NCBI GenBank assembly: GCA_016718265.1
Contig: JADKDZ010000003.1
Location: 144,001 to 208,000 of the forward strand
Reading direction: 5' to 3'
DNA from: Uliginosibacterium sp.
GTDB lineage: Bacteria; Pseudomonadota; Gammaproteobacteria; Burkholderiales; Rhodocyclaceae
Length of the DNA stretch: 64,000 bases
Positions 34,808 through 42,101 of the stretch are shown here, piece after piece; the first letter of the stretch is position 1, and each line of letters opens with the position of its first letter. Position numbers and translations under genes: made by a program. Below the pieces are notes generated by a model. That model did not search any database. It saw nothing but the letters and a program-made list of their open reading frames with translations, and had not been told where the DNA came from.

Positions 34808-35860
34808 TCACGGATTCGTCCCACTTTGCGTGGGTGTTGACCATGCCTCGTCAAAGAACGTCGCCAGTGCCTCGCCCAGCGTCTTCAGGAATGCCGGTCG
34901 GTCAAAGCCGGGCGGGTCGGCGCGCAGATCCCCTGCCGGGGTCTGGATCGAGATCGATGGCGTGTCCATGAACGCATAGTGCCCGGCGTTCTTCACGGTC
35001 TGGAGTTGCGAGCCCGGCAGATTGGAGTGAATCCACTCGGCATGGAAGCGGGGCACGTTGAAACGGTCGTGTTCGGCGGCATAGACGGCGACGGGGATTT
35101 TTACCTCTGCGAACGCGTCGGCCTGGAACATGGCACCCGCCGGGGCCAGCGCCACCACGGCGCGGACACGTGAGTCGCCGAGGGGTGGCATCGCGGCAGC
35201 CGGTGACGCACTCGGGGTCGAGGCTTTACCCATGCTGCAGAAGATCGGATCCTCCGCGCGATGCTGCGCGCAATGCGTGCCGTAGCGGGCAGAGTCAGGT
35301 TTGGCGCCCGCCAATGCCAGCACGGTATAGCCGCCCATCGAGTGGCCCAAGGCCCCTACGCGCGGGCCCTGCGAATCGCTGGCAATACGCGCTCGCCAGG
35401 CCGGGTCACCCAGCAGGGCATCGATGACACGCGAGAGCTGCTTCGGTCGCTCGGTGAAATAGGGCGCCGCACCCGCCTGCATCAGCGAGCGGTCTTCCCA
35501 GTTGTCGCCGGGGTGGCGAGGTGCCGCCACAAGATAGCCCTGTTGCGCCAGGGCTTCTGCCAGGCTGCTGTGCCCCAGCTCGATGCCACTCGCGCCGTGG
35601 CTCAGCACAATCAAGCCTTTGACACCGTCATCGGGCGTGGCCTGAATCGCGGCGTGAACGGTAAATACGCCCATCTGCACGGTCCGGGCGGGTGTCTGGG
35701 TCGGGTAATACAGCGCGACCGGGATGCTGGGCGAACCCGATGCGGCCGCGACTTCAAAGGATTGCCAGCCGACGCTGGCCGCCAGCGCCTGTGCGGCGAA
35801 GCCCAAACTGGCGACCATGACGGCGAATGTTCGTGTGCTCTGTTTCATTCTGGTTCTCAT
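34808..35860 (-). CDS. Secreted alpha/beta hydrolase
   Basis: 350 residues with signal peptide (MKQSTRTFAVMVASLGFAAQ, then cleavage after ALA). The nucleophile elbow is GHSMGG, with 'LIVLSHGASG' as the oxyanion strand and 'NAGHYAFMD' holding the catalytic His. The layout resembles bacterial dienelactone hydrolase or PAF-acetylhydrolase-like esterases. Substrate unknown. MKQS at 35848 is an equally good start; SD signals for both are weak. Confidence 0.8.
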   Translation of the reverse strand: MRTRMKQSTRTFAVMVASLGFAAQALAASVGWQSFEVAAASGSPSIPVALYYPTQTPARTVQMGVFTVHAAIQATPDDGVKGLIVLSHGASGIELGHSSLAEALAQQGYLVAAPRHPGDNWEDRSLMQAGAAPYFTERPKQLSRVIDALLGDPAWRARIASDSQGPRVGALGHSMGGYTVLALAGAKPDSARYGTHCAQHRAEDPIFCSMGKASTPSASPAAAMPPLGDSRVRAVVALAPAGAMFQADAFAEVKIPVAVYAAEHDRFNVPRFHAEWIHSNLPGSQLQTVKNAGHYAFMDTPSISIQTPAGDLRADPPGFDRPAFLKTLGEALATFFDEAWSTPTQSGTNP

Positions 35861-35977
35861 CTCTGTTCTGGGCAGGTGATCGCCAGCATAGCGAGACCAA
35901 GGCAGCGCACCACACGGATGCGACCAAGCGCTGCCCGGCAGGATGGATTGCGCGCCAGCAGGTGCGAGTGGCGACGC

Positions 35978-36346
35978 TCAGGGGCAGGGCGCGATACCGG
36001 TGCCGCTGGCGGCGAGCCGTGAGGAGGCCACCCAGCCTTCGGCTTCGCGCTGCGTCGTCGGGTGGATGTACAGCACGGCAGTGAAACCCTGATGCTCCGC
36101 ATAGGCAATCAGTTTGTCGCCAGGCACCACGAACAGATCCCGGGTCTTGCAGCGCGCGATTGGCGCAGTGTGGAAGGGCAGACGCCCCGCGCCGGTGACG
36201 ATCCGCCCCGCCCGGCAGCCGTCGACCCGGCTGCCCAGACGAAAAGCCTCACGGCTCAAGGCCTCACAGGCGGTGCTCGCGTGCGCACCGGAGAACAGCA
36301 CGAATCCGAGCAGGGCGAGGGGCAAGGCGAGGGCGGTGTGTCGCAT
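35978..36346 (-). CDS. Small secreted protein, SH3-like
   Basis: 122 residues: signal peptide MRHTALALPLALLGFVLFSG, then a Cys-containing domain with 'GRIVTGAGRLPFHTAP', 'DLFVVPGDKLIAYAEHQG' and 'EAEGWVASSRLA', which resembles SH3b-type domains. The first codons lie inside a 63-base direct repeat shared with 38962-39024, where a decayed second copy of this N terminus can be read (MRLSALAQRFAL). Confidence 0.65.
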   Translation of the reverse strand: MRHTALALPLALLGFVLFSGAHASTACEALSREAFRLGSRVDGCRAGRIVTGAGRLPFHTAPIARCKTRDLFVVPGDKLIAYAEHQGFTAVLYIHPTTQREAEGWVASSRLAASGTGIAPCP

Positions 36347-36403
36347 GGTCAGGCTGGGTGTCCGTGAGGTCCGACAGGATACCGTGCGCAATCTCGTGCA
36401 GGT
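36341..36403. repeat. Direct repeat, left copy (flanks cassette region)
   Basis: 63 bases, 58 identical to 38962-39024. It covers the start of the SH3-like gene, the adjacent spacer and, on the minus strand, the last codons of a monooxygenase-like gene (reading LIDLHEIAHGIL here, FIYLHEIEHGIL in the intact copy). Confidence 0.8.
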
Positions 36404-36830
36404 CGATGAGATCCGCAATGGTATACGCGCAAGCCGGAGAAATTGACCGCCCCTCTGACCCGGCATGAACACGGCGCGGTTGGTATGATGTCAGCGTGCT
36501 GGTAGAGCGGATGATCTTGCGGCTGTCGACCAGCAGCGAACGCTTCGAAACGGAGGTCCGTGAAGTGAGGTTTTTCACGATTCTGTTAATGCTGTGCAAA
36601 ATTACAGTAATGAGCTGGAAACGCAATCTGCAAGCCATTCTTCGCTGGTCGGCCGAGCCATGTTGGGGAGCACGCGCCGATGATGAACAGCAAACCTGTC
36701 TCCCCATAACAAACAAGTTATGTGCAATCAAAAGCTAAAGCAACTGAATGAAAATGGCTAAATGAAGGCTAAGAAATCGTCTTTGTAAATGGCCAATCGT
36801 CCGTAAAGGTCAGGTTTAGGTGAATTTGAA
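36404..36830. other. Gene-poor stretch leading into cassette array
   Basis: I see no convincing gene. An 80-codon frame (36496-36738, plus) has no family, SD or sensible composition. At 36704-36722 CATAAC and GTTATG face each other 6 bases apart, and GTTATGT (36717-36723) has the form of a cassette core site, so this is probably the left boundary of cassette 1. No integrase gene or attI is recognisable. Confidence 0.5.
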
Positions 36831-37124
36831 ATGGAAGCAATTGGAATCATTTGGTTAATTGCGTGCGCGCTTCTTTTTTCTAGTGCTGGTTACGTTCTCT
36901 ACCGTAAAAGAAATTATAAGACGTTGGCCTCTGCATTCTCGTTGGCGTTATTGGCTCCTTGTTTCTATGTGGTATTTGAATGTGTAATTAATAGAACATC
37001 AGAAGCATGTGTTTGGGGTAAATCGTTTCTTCCTCTTTACACATTACTTTTCGCATCATATGTTTTTCCCGTGCTGTTTTTATTATTGTCATTTTTTATA
37101 TACATTTATAGAAAAGCAGCATAA
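36831..37124 (+). CDS. Small membrane protein in integron-type cassette 1
   Basis: 97 residues, three hydrophobic segments ('IGIIWLIACALLFSSAGYVLY', 'LALLAPCFYVVFECV', and a C-terminal 'FLLLSFFIYIYRK'). Base composition is much more AT-rich than the chromosome around it, a sign of transfer. The stop codon lies inside the attC core GCATAAC, as is usual for cassette genes. No family recognised. Confidence 0.7.
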   Translation: MEAIGIIWLIACALLFSSAGYVLYRKRNYKTLASAFSLALLAPCFYVVFECVINRTSEACVWGKSFLPLYTLLFASYVFPVLFLLLSFFIYIYRKAA

Positions 37125-37251
37125 CAAGTCGCTGAAGCACCGCGCACTTCGTGCGCTGGACAGTTTTTAAGTCGCAGTTTTGTGGTTTTGCTGCGCAAAA
37201 GTATTCCACAAAACCGCAACTTAAAAACTGCCGCTTAGCTCGGCGTTATGC
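37119..37251 (+). other. attC recombination site 1
   Basis: Bounded by complementary cores GCATAAC (37119-37125) and GTTATGC (37245-37251). The interior is a long imperfect hairpin: AAGTCGCTGAAGC pairs near the ends with GCTTAGCTCGGC, and CAGTTTTTAAGTCGCAGTTTTG pairs with the inverted copy around 37205-37230. Length ~133 bases, within the range of chromosomal integron sites. Confidence 0.8.
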
Positions 37252-37703
37252 GGCAACAACTCTGCTGGCAAATCATGGTGCCAATCAATAGGCTTGTCCT
37301 TTGCTTTTGTGCTGGGCTGTTTCTCGCCCCACAGTCATCGTATGGCGCATGTCGCCTGCCTATCCCCGATGGCGGAGATGAAGAGTATGTTCCATCGAAG
37401 GAGAATTTCTTTGGGGATATTGTGCGGGTTGAGCTTCCTTTAGTGGCCGTCAGGAACGGAAGAAGCCGAGAAGTTGAACTGGTGTCGGTATCAAAAATCA
37501 GCGAGATTTACAGCGTCTACGGCGGCGACGGACCTCTTACAGATCTCAAGCCTGGATTGCAGGTCTGGGTTTGGTTCCAAAACTGCAAACGACCTATGGA
37601 GGGAATTCCCTTGGTCGCGTATTTTCGGATCTTTTCCACGGACCCAGCAGATCGAGCAAAGCTCAATCGCCAAGGCCGAATTATTTCGTTACCTCGTCAC
37701 TAG
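37248..37703 (+). CDS. Secreted protein in integron-type cassette 2
   Basis: 151 residues from ATG 37248 (which lies in the core site), or 142 from the internal ATG 37275, which starts a cleaner signal peptide (MVPINRLVLCFCAGLFLAPQ, then SSYG). The mature part has 'GDIVRVELPLVAVRNGRSRE' and 'GLQVWVWFQNCKRPMEGIP'. No family recognised; probably periplasmic. Lower GC than the chromosome. Confidence 0.65.
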   Translation: MRQQLCWQIMVPINRLVLCFCAGLFLAPQSSYGACRLPIPDGGDEEYVPSKENFFGDIVRVELPLVAVRNGRSREVELVSVSKISEIYSVYGGDGPLTDLKPGLQVWVWFQNCKRPMEGIPLVAYFRIFSTDPADRAKLNRQGRIISLPRH

Positions 37704-37723
37704 GCGCGCCATGCCCAATTGCC

Positions 37724-37783
37724 GCATAACCCATCATTCCACCGGACCTACGCGAAAAACCGCGCAGATCGGTGATTTCAGAC
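37724..37783 (+). other. attC recombination site 2, interrupted
   Basis: Begins with GCATAAC (37724-37730). TCATTCCACCGGACCTACGCG then folds back on CCGCGCAGATCGGTGATTTCA. The right core (expected GTTRRRY after CAGAC) is missing: the sequence continues directly into a group II intron start. Confidence 0.75.
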
Positions 37784-38420
37784 GTGTGCGCCGGGCATGG
37801 CGCGTTACTTCGTCGGTGTAAGTCCGATGGCCAGGTTTGCAGAGCCGAAGGCAAGGATAAGGACAAGTGCGTCGTCGTGAGGCGGGGTGCGGAGGAAGTC
37901 CAAGGTGAAATCGCGGGGCGATGAACAAAAACCGGATATGAGGCGTGATTCATCCGGGGCGAGCGGGCACGTGACCGCAAAGTCCTCCATCTGCGGTAAC
38001 AGGGTGCATTTTGTAAATTCGGCGTCTATGCAGTGAAGGTAACGCGTCTTACCCCGGGAGATCTCCCCGGTGCTTCAGAAGACCGAAGCTGGGCGCTGAG
38101 AGACAGACGCTGAATACCATGGAGAAGTCAGCAGAAGGCATAGTAGGCGGCGCCCCCGCTGAAGGCCCGAACGATGAAAGACAAAGGATCGTGACCAAGA
38201 GAGACGAGAGTGCATCTGACCACCTGAGCCATCAGGCTGCGGCCCTGCCGCAGGATGAACTCGCCGCTGGATCGTCACGACAACCCGAGTCGATTTACCC
38301 AGCGCTGCTGGCCCAAGTGTTGGACCGGGCCAACCTGCAGCGCGCACTGAAGCAAGTACGCCAGAACAAAGGCGCGCCGGGCATCGACGGCATGACAGTC
38401 GATGACCTGCCGCAGTACCG
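37784..38420 (+). mobile_element. Group II intron, 5' portion, in attC
   Basis: Starts GTGTGCGCC, matching the 5' consensus of bacterial group II introns (GUGYG). About 330 bases of structured RNA domain sequence follow, including short complementary segments such as ccccgggagatctccccgg near 38050. A reverse-transcriptase reading frame then begins at 38119. Group IIC-attC introns are known to insert at attC sites, which fits its position. The rest of the ORF and domains V/VI are absent. Confidence 0.75.
38119..38420 (+). pseudogene. ltrA: Group II intron reverse transcriptase, N-terminal fragment
   Basis: About 100 codons from MEKSAEGIVGG. 'LLAQVLDRANLQRALKQVRQ' and 'NKGAPGIDGMTVDDLP' are the classic opening of intron-encoded reverse transcriptase/maturases. 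The frame then enters a 70-base poly-G tract and ends at 38505 with meaningless Gly/Lys. The palm, YADD and maturase domains are missing. Confidence 0.85.
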
Positions 38421-38490
38421 GCGGGGGGGGGGGCGGGGGGGCGCGAAAAAGCCGGGGGGGAAAAGAGGGAGAAAGGGGGGGGGGGGGGCG
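38421..38490. other. Poly-G low-complexity tract, probable artefact
   Basis: Runs of 7 to 14 Gs with a few C/A interruptions, unlike anything else in the window. It replaces the coding sequence of the reverse transcriptase without transition. This looks like low-quality read ends (two-colour chemistry reports no signal as G) at a contig joint. Confidence 0.7.
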
Positions 38491-38501
38491 AAACAAGCCT
38501 G

Positions 38502-38607
38502 GTAGGGTGCGCCCCGCGCACGCGGATGCCATTTCGTACTCGAACGGAACTTCTCTCTTGTCTGGCGAATGACGCGCTTCTCGATGGGTGCGCACAGCGC
38601 ACCCTAC
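38502..38607. repeat. Small inverted-repeat element (MITE-like)
   Basis: Ends are 20-base inverted repeats (gtagggtgcgccccgcgcac and gtgcgcacagcgcaccctac, 17 of 20 matching) around a 66-base centre with no coding potential. Immediately beyond the poly-G tract. Confidence 0.6.
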
Positions 38608-38709
38608 ACCTTGAAACTCCGCTTCTTGATCGCCTGGCCTACGCGGTCGATCGGTATACGTGTGACACGGAGAAAGTCAAGGCGATAACTCGGAATGCAT
38701 GATCGCATC

Positions 38710-38739
38710 GTAGGTCGGATAAGCGTAGCGCCTTCCGAC
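38710..38739. repeat. REP-like half element
   Basis: gtaggtcggataagcgtagc and the following ccttccgac match the left arm of the palindrome at 48546-48630 with few differences. The right arm is absent here. Confidence 0.65.
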
Positions 38740-38961
38740 ATTCGGAACTACTTATGCGTGAGGGTGCGGTTTGAACAGTGCCGTCGTCGGAGGGCGTCTG
38801 CGGGTTTTCTGTCCTCCCGCCGGCATGGCCCAAACGTCGGTGCCGACCGGGTCAAGCACGGCGGATCGCCGTTACCCGCATCGCGCGCCGCAAGCGGTCG
38901 CCGCAGCGTTCAGACGCGCCACCACGGCATGCAGAGCAAAACGCTGTGCGAGGGCGCTGAG

Positions 38962-39024
38962 TCGCATGGTCAGGCTGGGTGTCCGTGAGGTGTTACAGGA
39001 TTCCGTGCTCAATCTCGTGCAGGT
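38962..39024. repeat. Direct repeat, right copy (flanks cassette region)
   Basis: 58 of 63 bases identical to 36341-36403. It includes the last codons of the monooxygenase-like gene (minus) and a decayed duplicate of the start of the SH3-like gene. Confidence 0.8.
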
Positions 39025-39274
39025 AAATGAAGTCCGGCGCCTTGACGCCGGCTTGCCGGCGGATCTCGACAAGCTCAGGCGACTCGAAGAAGCGACGCGC
39101 ATTTTCCAGCGAGGACCAGACCGAAAAGTGCACAATGGTGTTGGCATTCTTGTCTTCGCGCAGCAGTTGATAGCGGATTTCGCCCGCCTGCTTCCTGATC
39201 TCTGTTGCCTGATCAAAATAGACTTTCCATGCCGGATAGGACTCGACTTCGTGAATGATCAGGACGTGTTGCAT
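38993..39274 (-). CDS. Small ABM/EthD-like ferredoxin-fold protein
   Basis: 93 residues from MQHVLIIHEVESYPAWKVYF, preceded by a GGAGAAT SD. Beta-alpha-beta pattern with 'RKQAGEIRYQLLREDKN', 'IVHFSVWSSLENARRFFESP' and the terminal 'FIYLHEIEHGIL', as in dimeric alpha-beta barrel proteins (antibiotic biosynthesis monooxygenase-like). Substrate unknown. A longer frame to 39403 lacks an SD. A 3' fragment of a second copy is at ~36365-36403. Confidence 0.7.
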   Translation of the reverse strand: MQHVLIIHEVESYPAWKVYFDQATEIRKQAGEIRYQLLREDKNANTIVHFSVWSSLENARRFFESPELVEIRRQAGVKAPDFIYLHEIEHGIL

Positions 39275-39438
39275 GGGATGATTCTCCGGTCTGCGTCGGC
39301 CACGCGACGCGTGGGTTAGCGGGTCGCTCTGCGCGAGCGGCGTGCCTGCGGGTTTTGCCAATACGCCCGCAGCATCGGTAGGTGGCGGGCTGGGTGCAGT
39401 CATCGATCAGGCCCACCGTGCGTGGCCTTGTGTCCTGG

Positions 39439-39868
39439 TCAGGCGTTGCGGTGCGGCGCCCGGCGCGCGAAGTGAAACCCCTGCAGGCGCCAGCAGACGA
39501 CTGCGCCGCTGAGTGCAGACCATGCAACCGGCTGCCAGAACAGCTTGACGAACAATAACATCGCGCACGCCAAACCGATGACATACGCCAGCAGCGCCAT
39601 CCGGTCGCGGTGGGCCGGTGCCATCAGGGCGGGCAGCCACACGACCAGCGCGCCACAGAAGATGGAGCCGGCCGCGATGGCCATATTTTCGACATCCGGA
39701 TACCAGGTCGCTTCGGACAGGCTTCGCCCCCGTCTGCATGAAGGCATGGACGCCTTGCACCAGGTACAGGATGCCTAGCGTCAGCATGACGCCAAGATAC
39801 CAACCCGCAATGCCGGCAGGAACGGTCAGCACCCAGCGGAGGGCACGTAAGGCACTGTTCTTGTTCAT
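39439..39868 (-). pseudogene. Small membrane protein, frameshifted
   Basis: The N terminus is in one frame from ATG 39868 (MNKNSALRALRWVLTVPAGI, then a helix ending 'YLVQGVHAFMQTG'). The rest is in another, ending at 39439 ('EATWYPDVENMAIAAGSIFCG', two helices, 'ARRAPHRNA'). Removing one G from the five-G run near 39728-39732 joins them as MQTGRSLSEATWYP. Either a real indel or a sequencing error in a homopolymer. Three to four membrane helices; no family recognised. Confidence 0.65.
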
Positions 39869-40102
39869 GTAAGCAACGGGAGACGGGGTAAGGCCGCGAT
39901 TGTAGCGGGTTCAGGGCCGATCTTTTCTCGGACCTGCGCCGGTGGCGGGGCGTTTGCCGTCGCCGGGAGGACGATCCGGCGGGTGTCTGGAGACCCCCTT
40001 CCTGCTTGCCGCTTCAGCCAGCCTTGCCTGTCAGGCAGGCGTGACGGGCCTCTTCACGGTGCATGGCGGGCGGGGCAGGCAGGGAGCGGCGCGCCAGGGG
40101 GA

Positions 40103-40282
40103 TCAGCGTGGCTGCCGGACGGGGCGCTTGGCGGGTTCGTGCCAGGTGTACTCCTGCAGCCCGAGCTGCAGTGCCGGCCCGGCGTCGGCGTGCCGCGCCG
40201 GGGCGTGTGGCGCGGGGTCGGTGGCGGCCGGGGCGGTGCGGGCTGTCCAGCTCGGGTCATTCAGGTCGAATTCGATGAGCAT
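40103..40282 (-). CDS. Small uncharacterised protein
   Basis: 59 residues from MLIEFDLNDPSWTARTAP. The AAGGAG SD 7 bases before ATG 40282 is among the best in the region, which is why I accept it. Pro/Ala/His-rich middle, then 'LQLGLQEYTWHEPAKRP'. Divergent from the tetR-type gene, with the operator between them, so it may be under the same regulator. Confidence 0.5.
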   Translation of the reverse strand: MLIEFDLNDPSWTARTAPAATDPAPHAPARHADAGPALQLGLQEYTWHEPAKRPVRQPR

Positions 40283-40380
40283 GATCGTCTCCTTGGCGAA
40301 GGGGGCCGGCTGGCCGCTACCGATCTGCACGCAACAATCAGGCCACGCTGGTTGGCTCCGCGGATCGGCGTGGCTTGGAA

Positions 40381-40408
40381 TTGATCGCTTGACTTAATCA
40401 AGCGATTA
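40381..40408. promoter_or_regulatory. Probable CecR-type operator palindrome
   Basis: TTGATCGCTTGA, 5 bases, TCAAGCGATTAA: inverted halves with 11 of 12 matching. Sits 15 bases before the regulator start and ~100 bases before the divergent small gene. Fits autorepression by the TetR-family protein. Confidence 0.65.
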
Positions 40409-40422
40409 ACTAAGATTGCCGC

Positions 40423-41112
40423 ATGACTGATCCAGACAAACCCAGTGACCGTGGCGACCAGACCCGCAGTGCCCTCGTGCAGGCGGCGATGGCCGAGTTT
40501 TCCGACAATGGCTATCACGCCGCCAGCAATCGCGACATTGCCGCCCAGGCGCAGGCGAATCAGGCGCTGATCGGCTATCACTTCGGCGGCAAGCAGGGGC
40601 TCTACCTCGCGGTCTTCCAGTTCATCAGCGAGCAGGTGCAGCAGCACACCGGCTCGGTGATCGCGCAGATGAAAGCCCGGCTCGGCAGCCTGCCGGAAGG
40701 CGAGCCACTCGATGCCGAGGCGCGCGAAGCCTGCATCCAGTTGGTGCTTGGCCTGGTCGAGCGGATGGCAAAGCTGTTTGTCAGCCCGCTGTTCAAGCCC
40801 GCGGCACAGCTGATCCTGCGCGAGCAACAGAAGCCGACCCAGGCCTTCGACATCCTGTACGAGAGTTTCATGCGCCCCTCGCTGCAGGTGGTCACCGCCC
40901 TGGTGCAGCGCCTGCGACCCAAGGATTCACGCGAGGACGCCGCCCTGCTGGTGATCACGATCCTCGGCCAGATCCTGATCTTCCGCGCCGGGCGCTCCAC
41001 CGCGCTGCGCCACCTGGCCTGGGAGGACATCGGCCCGGATCAGCTCGCAGCCATTCTCAAGCGCGTCAAGACCAGTACGCGCCTGCTCCTTTCCACGGAG
41101 GATGAAACATGA
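40423..41112 (+). CDS. TetR-family regulator, CecR/YbiH type
   Basis: 229 residues. N-terminal HTH: 'QTRSALVQAAMAEFSDNGYH' and 'ASNRDIAAQAQANQALIGYHFGGKQGLY'. The C-terminal half matches the CecR class (DUF1956; 'PAAQLILREQQKPTQAFDILYESF'). First gene of an operon with the exporter genes, overlapping hlyD by ATGA. In E. coli CecR controls ybhGFSR; here the same gene set follows directly. Confidence 0.85.
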   Translation: MTDPDKPSDRGDQTRSALVQAAMAEFSDNGYHAASNRDIAAQAQANQALIGYHFGGKQGLYLAVFQFISEQVQQHTGSVIAQMKARLGSLPEGEPLDAEAREACIQLVLGLVERMAKLFVSPLFKPAAQLILREQQKPTQAFDILYESFMRPSLQVVTALVQRLRPKDSREDAALLVITILGQILIFRAGRSTALRHLAWEDIGPDQLAAILKRVKTSTRLLLSTEDET

Positions 41113-42101
41113 ACAAGAAACGCGTCGCGGCTGTCCTGGCCGGCATCGTGCTGCTGGCGGCGATCCTCGGCCTGCTGTGGAAGCGGCAAGCTCCCGCCAC
41201 CGCGGGCCTCATCCTGCATGGCAATGTCGACATCCGCGAGGTCGATCTGGCCTTCCGCCAGCCGGGCCGCATCGCCGCCCTCAAGTTCGACGAAGGTGCG
41301 GCTGTCAAACAAGGCGAGCTGCTCGCCGAGCTGGATACACGGCCGTTCGAGGACGCGCTGGCCCTGGCGCGGGCGAATCGTGCCCAGGCCCAGGCGGATC
41401 TGGACAAGGTCCGTCATGGCTCGCGCGCCCAGGAGATCGCCCAGGCCGGCGCCTCGGTGCAGCAAGCCACCGCCGCCTTGCAGGAAGCCGAGCGCAACCT
41501 GGCCCGCCAGACCGCCCTCAGCGAAACCGGCGCCGCGAGCGAGCGCACGCTCGAAGCCGCCCGCAGCGTGCGCGATCAGGCCCGTGCCGCGCTCTCCTCC
41601 GCCGAGCAGGCGCTGGCGCTGCGGCGCGAAGGCTCCCGCAAGGAAGACATCGCCGCCGCCGAGGCCCGGTTTGCCGCCGCCGAGGCCCAGCTCGCACAGG
41701 CCCAGACCGCGCTCGCCGACACCCGGCTCCTCGCGCCTTCCGACGGCTTGATCGCCGCGCGCGTGCGCGAAGTGGGCAGCATGGCGACGAGCGCCACCAC
41801 GGTCTACACGCTCTCCCTGCAGGAGCCGATCTATGTGCGCGCCTACGTGAGCCAGCCGCAGCTGACCCGCGTCCGCCCCGGCAGCACGGTGCGCGTGAAG
41901 GCCGACGGCACGGATGAAGTCTTCCGGGGCACGATCGGCTTCATTTCGCCCAAGGCTGAATTCACGCCGAAATCAGTCGAGACCACCGAGCTGCGCACCG
42001 ACCTCGTCTACCGCGTGCGCATCGTGCTGCCCGGCGCCGCCAAAGCCCTGCGCCAGGGCATGCCGGTCAGCGTGAGCGTGGACGAAAGCACGCAGCCGTG
42101 A
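41109..42101 (+). CDS. HlyD-family periplasmic adaptor, YbhG-like
   Basis: 330 residues. N-terminal anchor (MNKKRVAAVLAGIVLLAAI), lipoyl halves 'LHGNVDIREVDLAFRQPGR' and 'LLAPSDGLIAARVREVGSM', a long helical hairpin between them (~80-200, with 'DIAAAEARFAAAEAQLAQAQ') and a beta-barrel. It bridges the ABC permeases to the outer-membrane channel encoded at the operon end. Confidence 0.9.
   Translation: MNKKRVAAVLAGIVLLAAILGLLWKRQAPATAGLILHGNVDIREVDLAFRQPGRIAALKFDEGAAVKQGELLAELDTRPFEDALALARANRAQAQADLDKVRHGSRAQEIAQAGASVQQATAALQEAERNLARQTALSETGAASERTLEAARSVRDQARAALSSAEQALALRREGSRKEDIAAAEARFAAAEAQLAQAQTALADTRLLAPSDGLIAARVREVGSMATSATTVYTLSLQEPIYVRAYVSQPQLTRVRPGSTVRVKADGTDEVFRGTIGFISPKAEFTPKSVETTELRTDLVYRVRIVLPGAAKALRQGMPVSVSVDESTQP

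Larger units (their letters stand above)
38491..38992. other. Gene-free stretch with repeat remnants
   Basis: About 500 bases without a convincing gene. It contains an inverted-repeat element (38502-38607), half of a REP-like palindrome (38710-38739) and the right copy of the cassette-flanking repeat. Frames such as 38695-38988 and 38771-39319 (plus) have no SD or protein-like composition. Confidence 0.55.

Noticed and set aside
36496..36738. 80-codon ORF before the cassette array
   Set aside because: Odd composition, no SD, crosses the cassette core site.
36404..36830. Integron integrase or attI
   Set aside because: No tyrosine recombinase frame can be read on either strand in this stretch.
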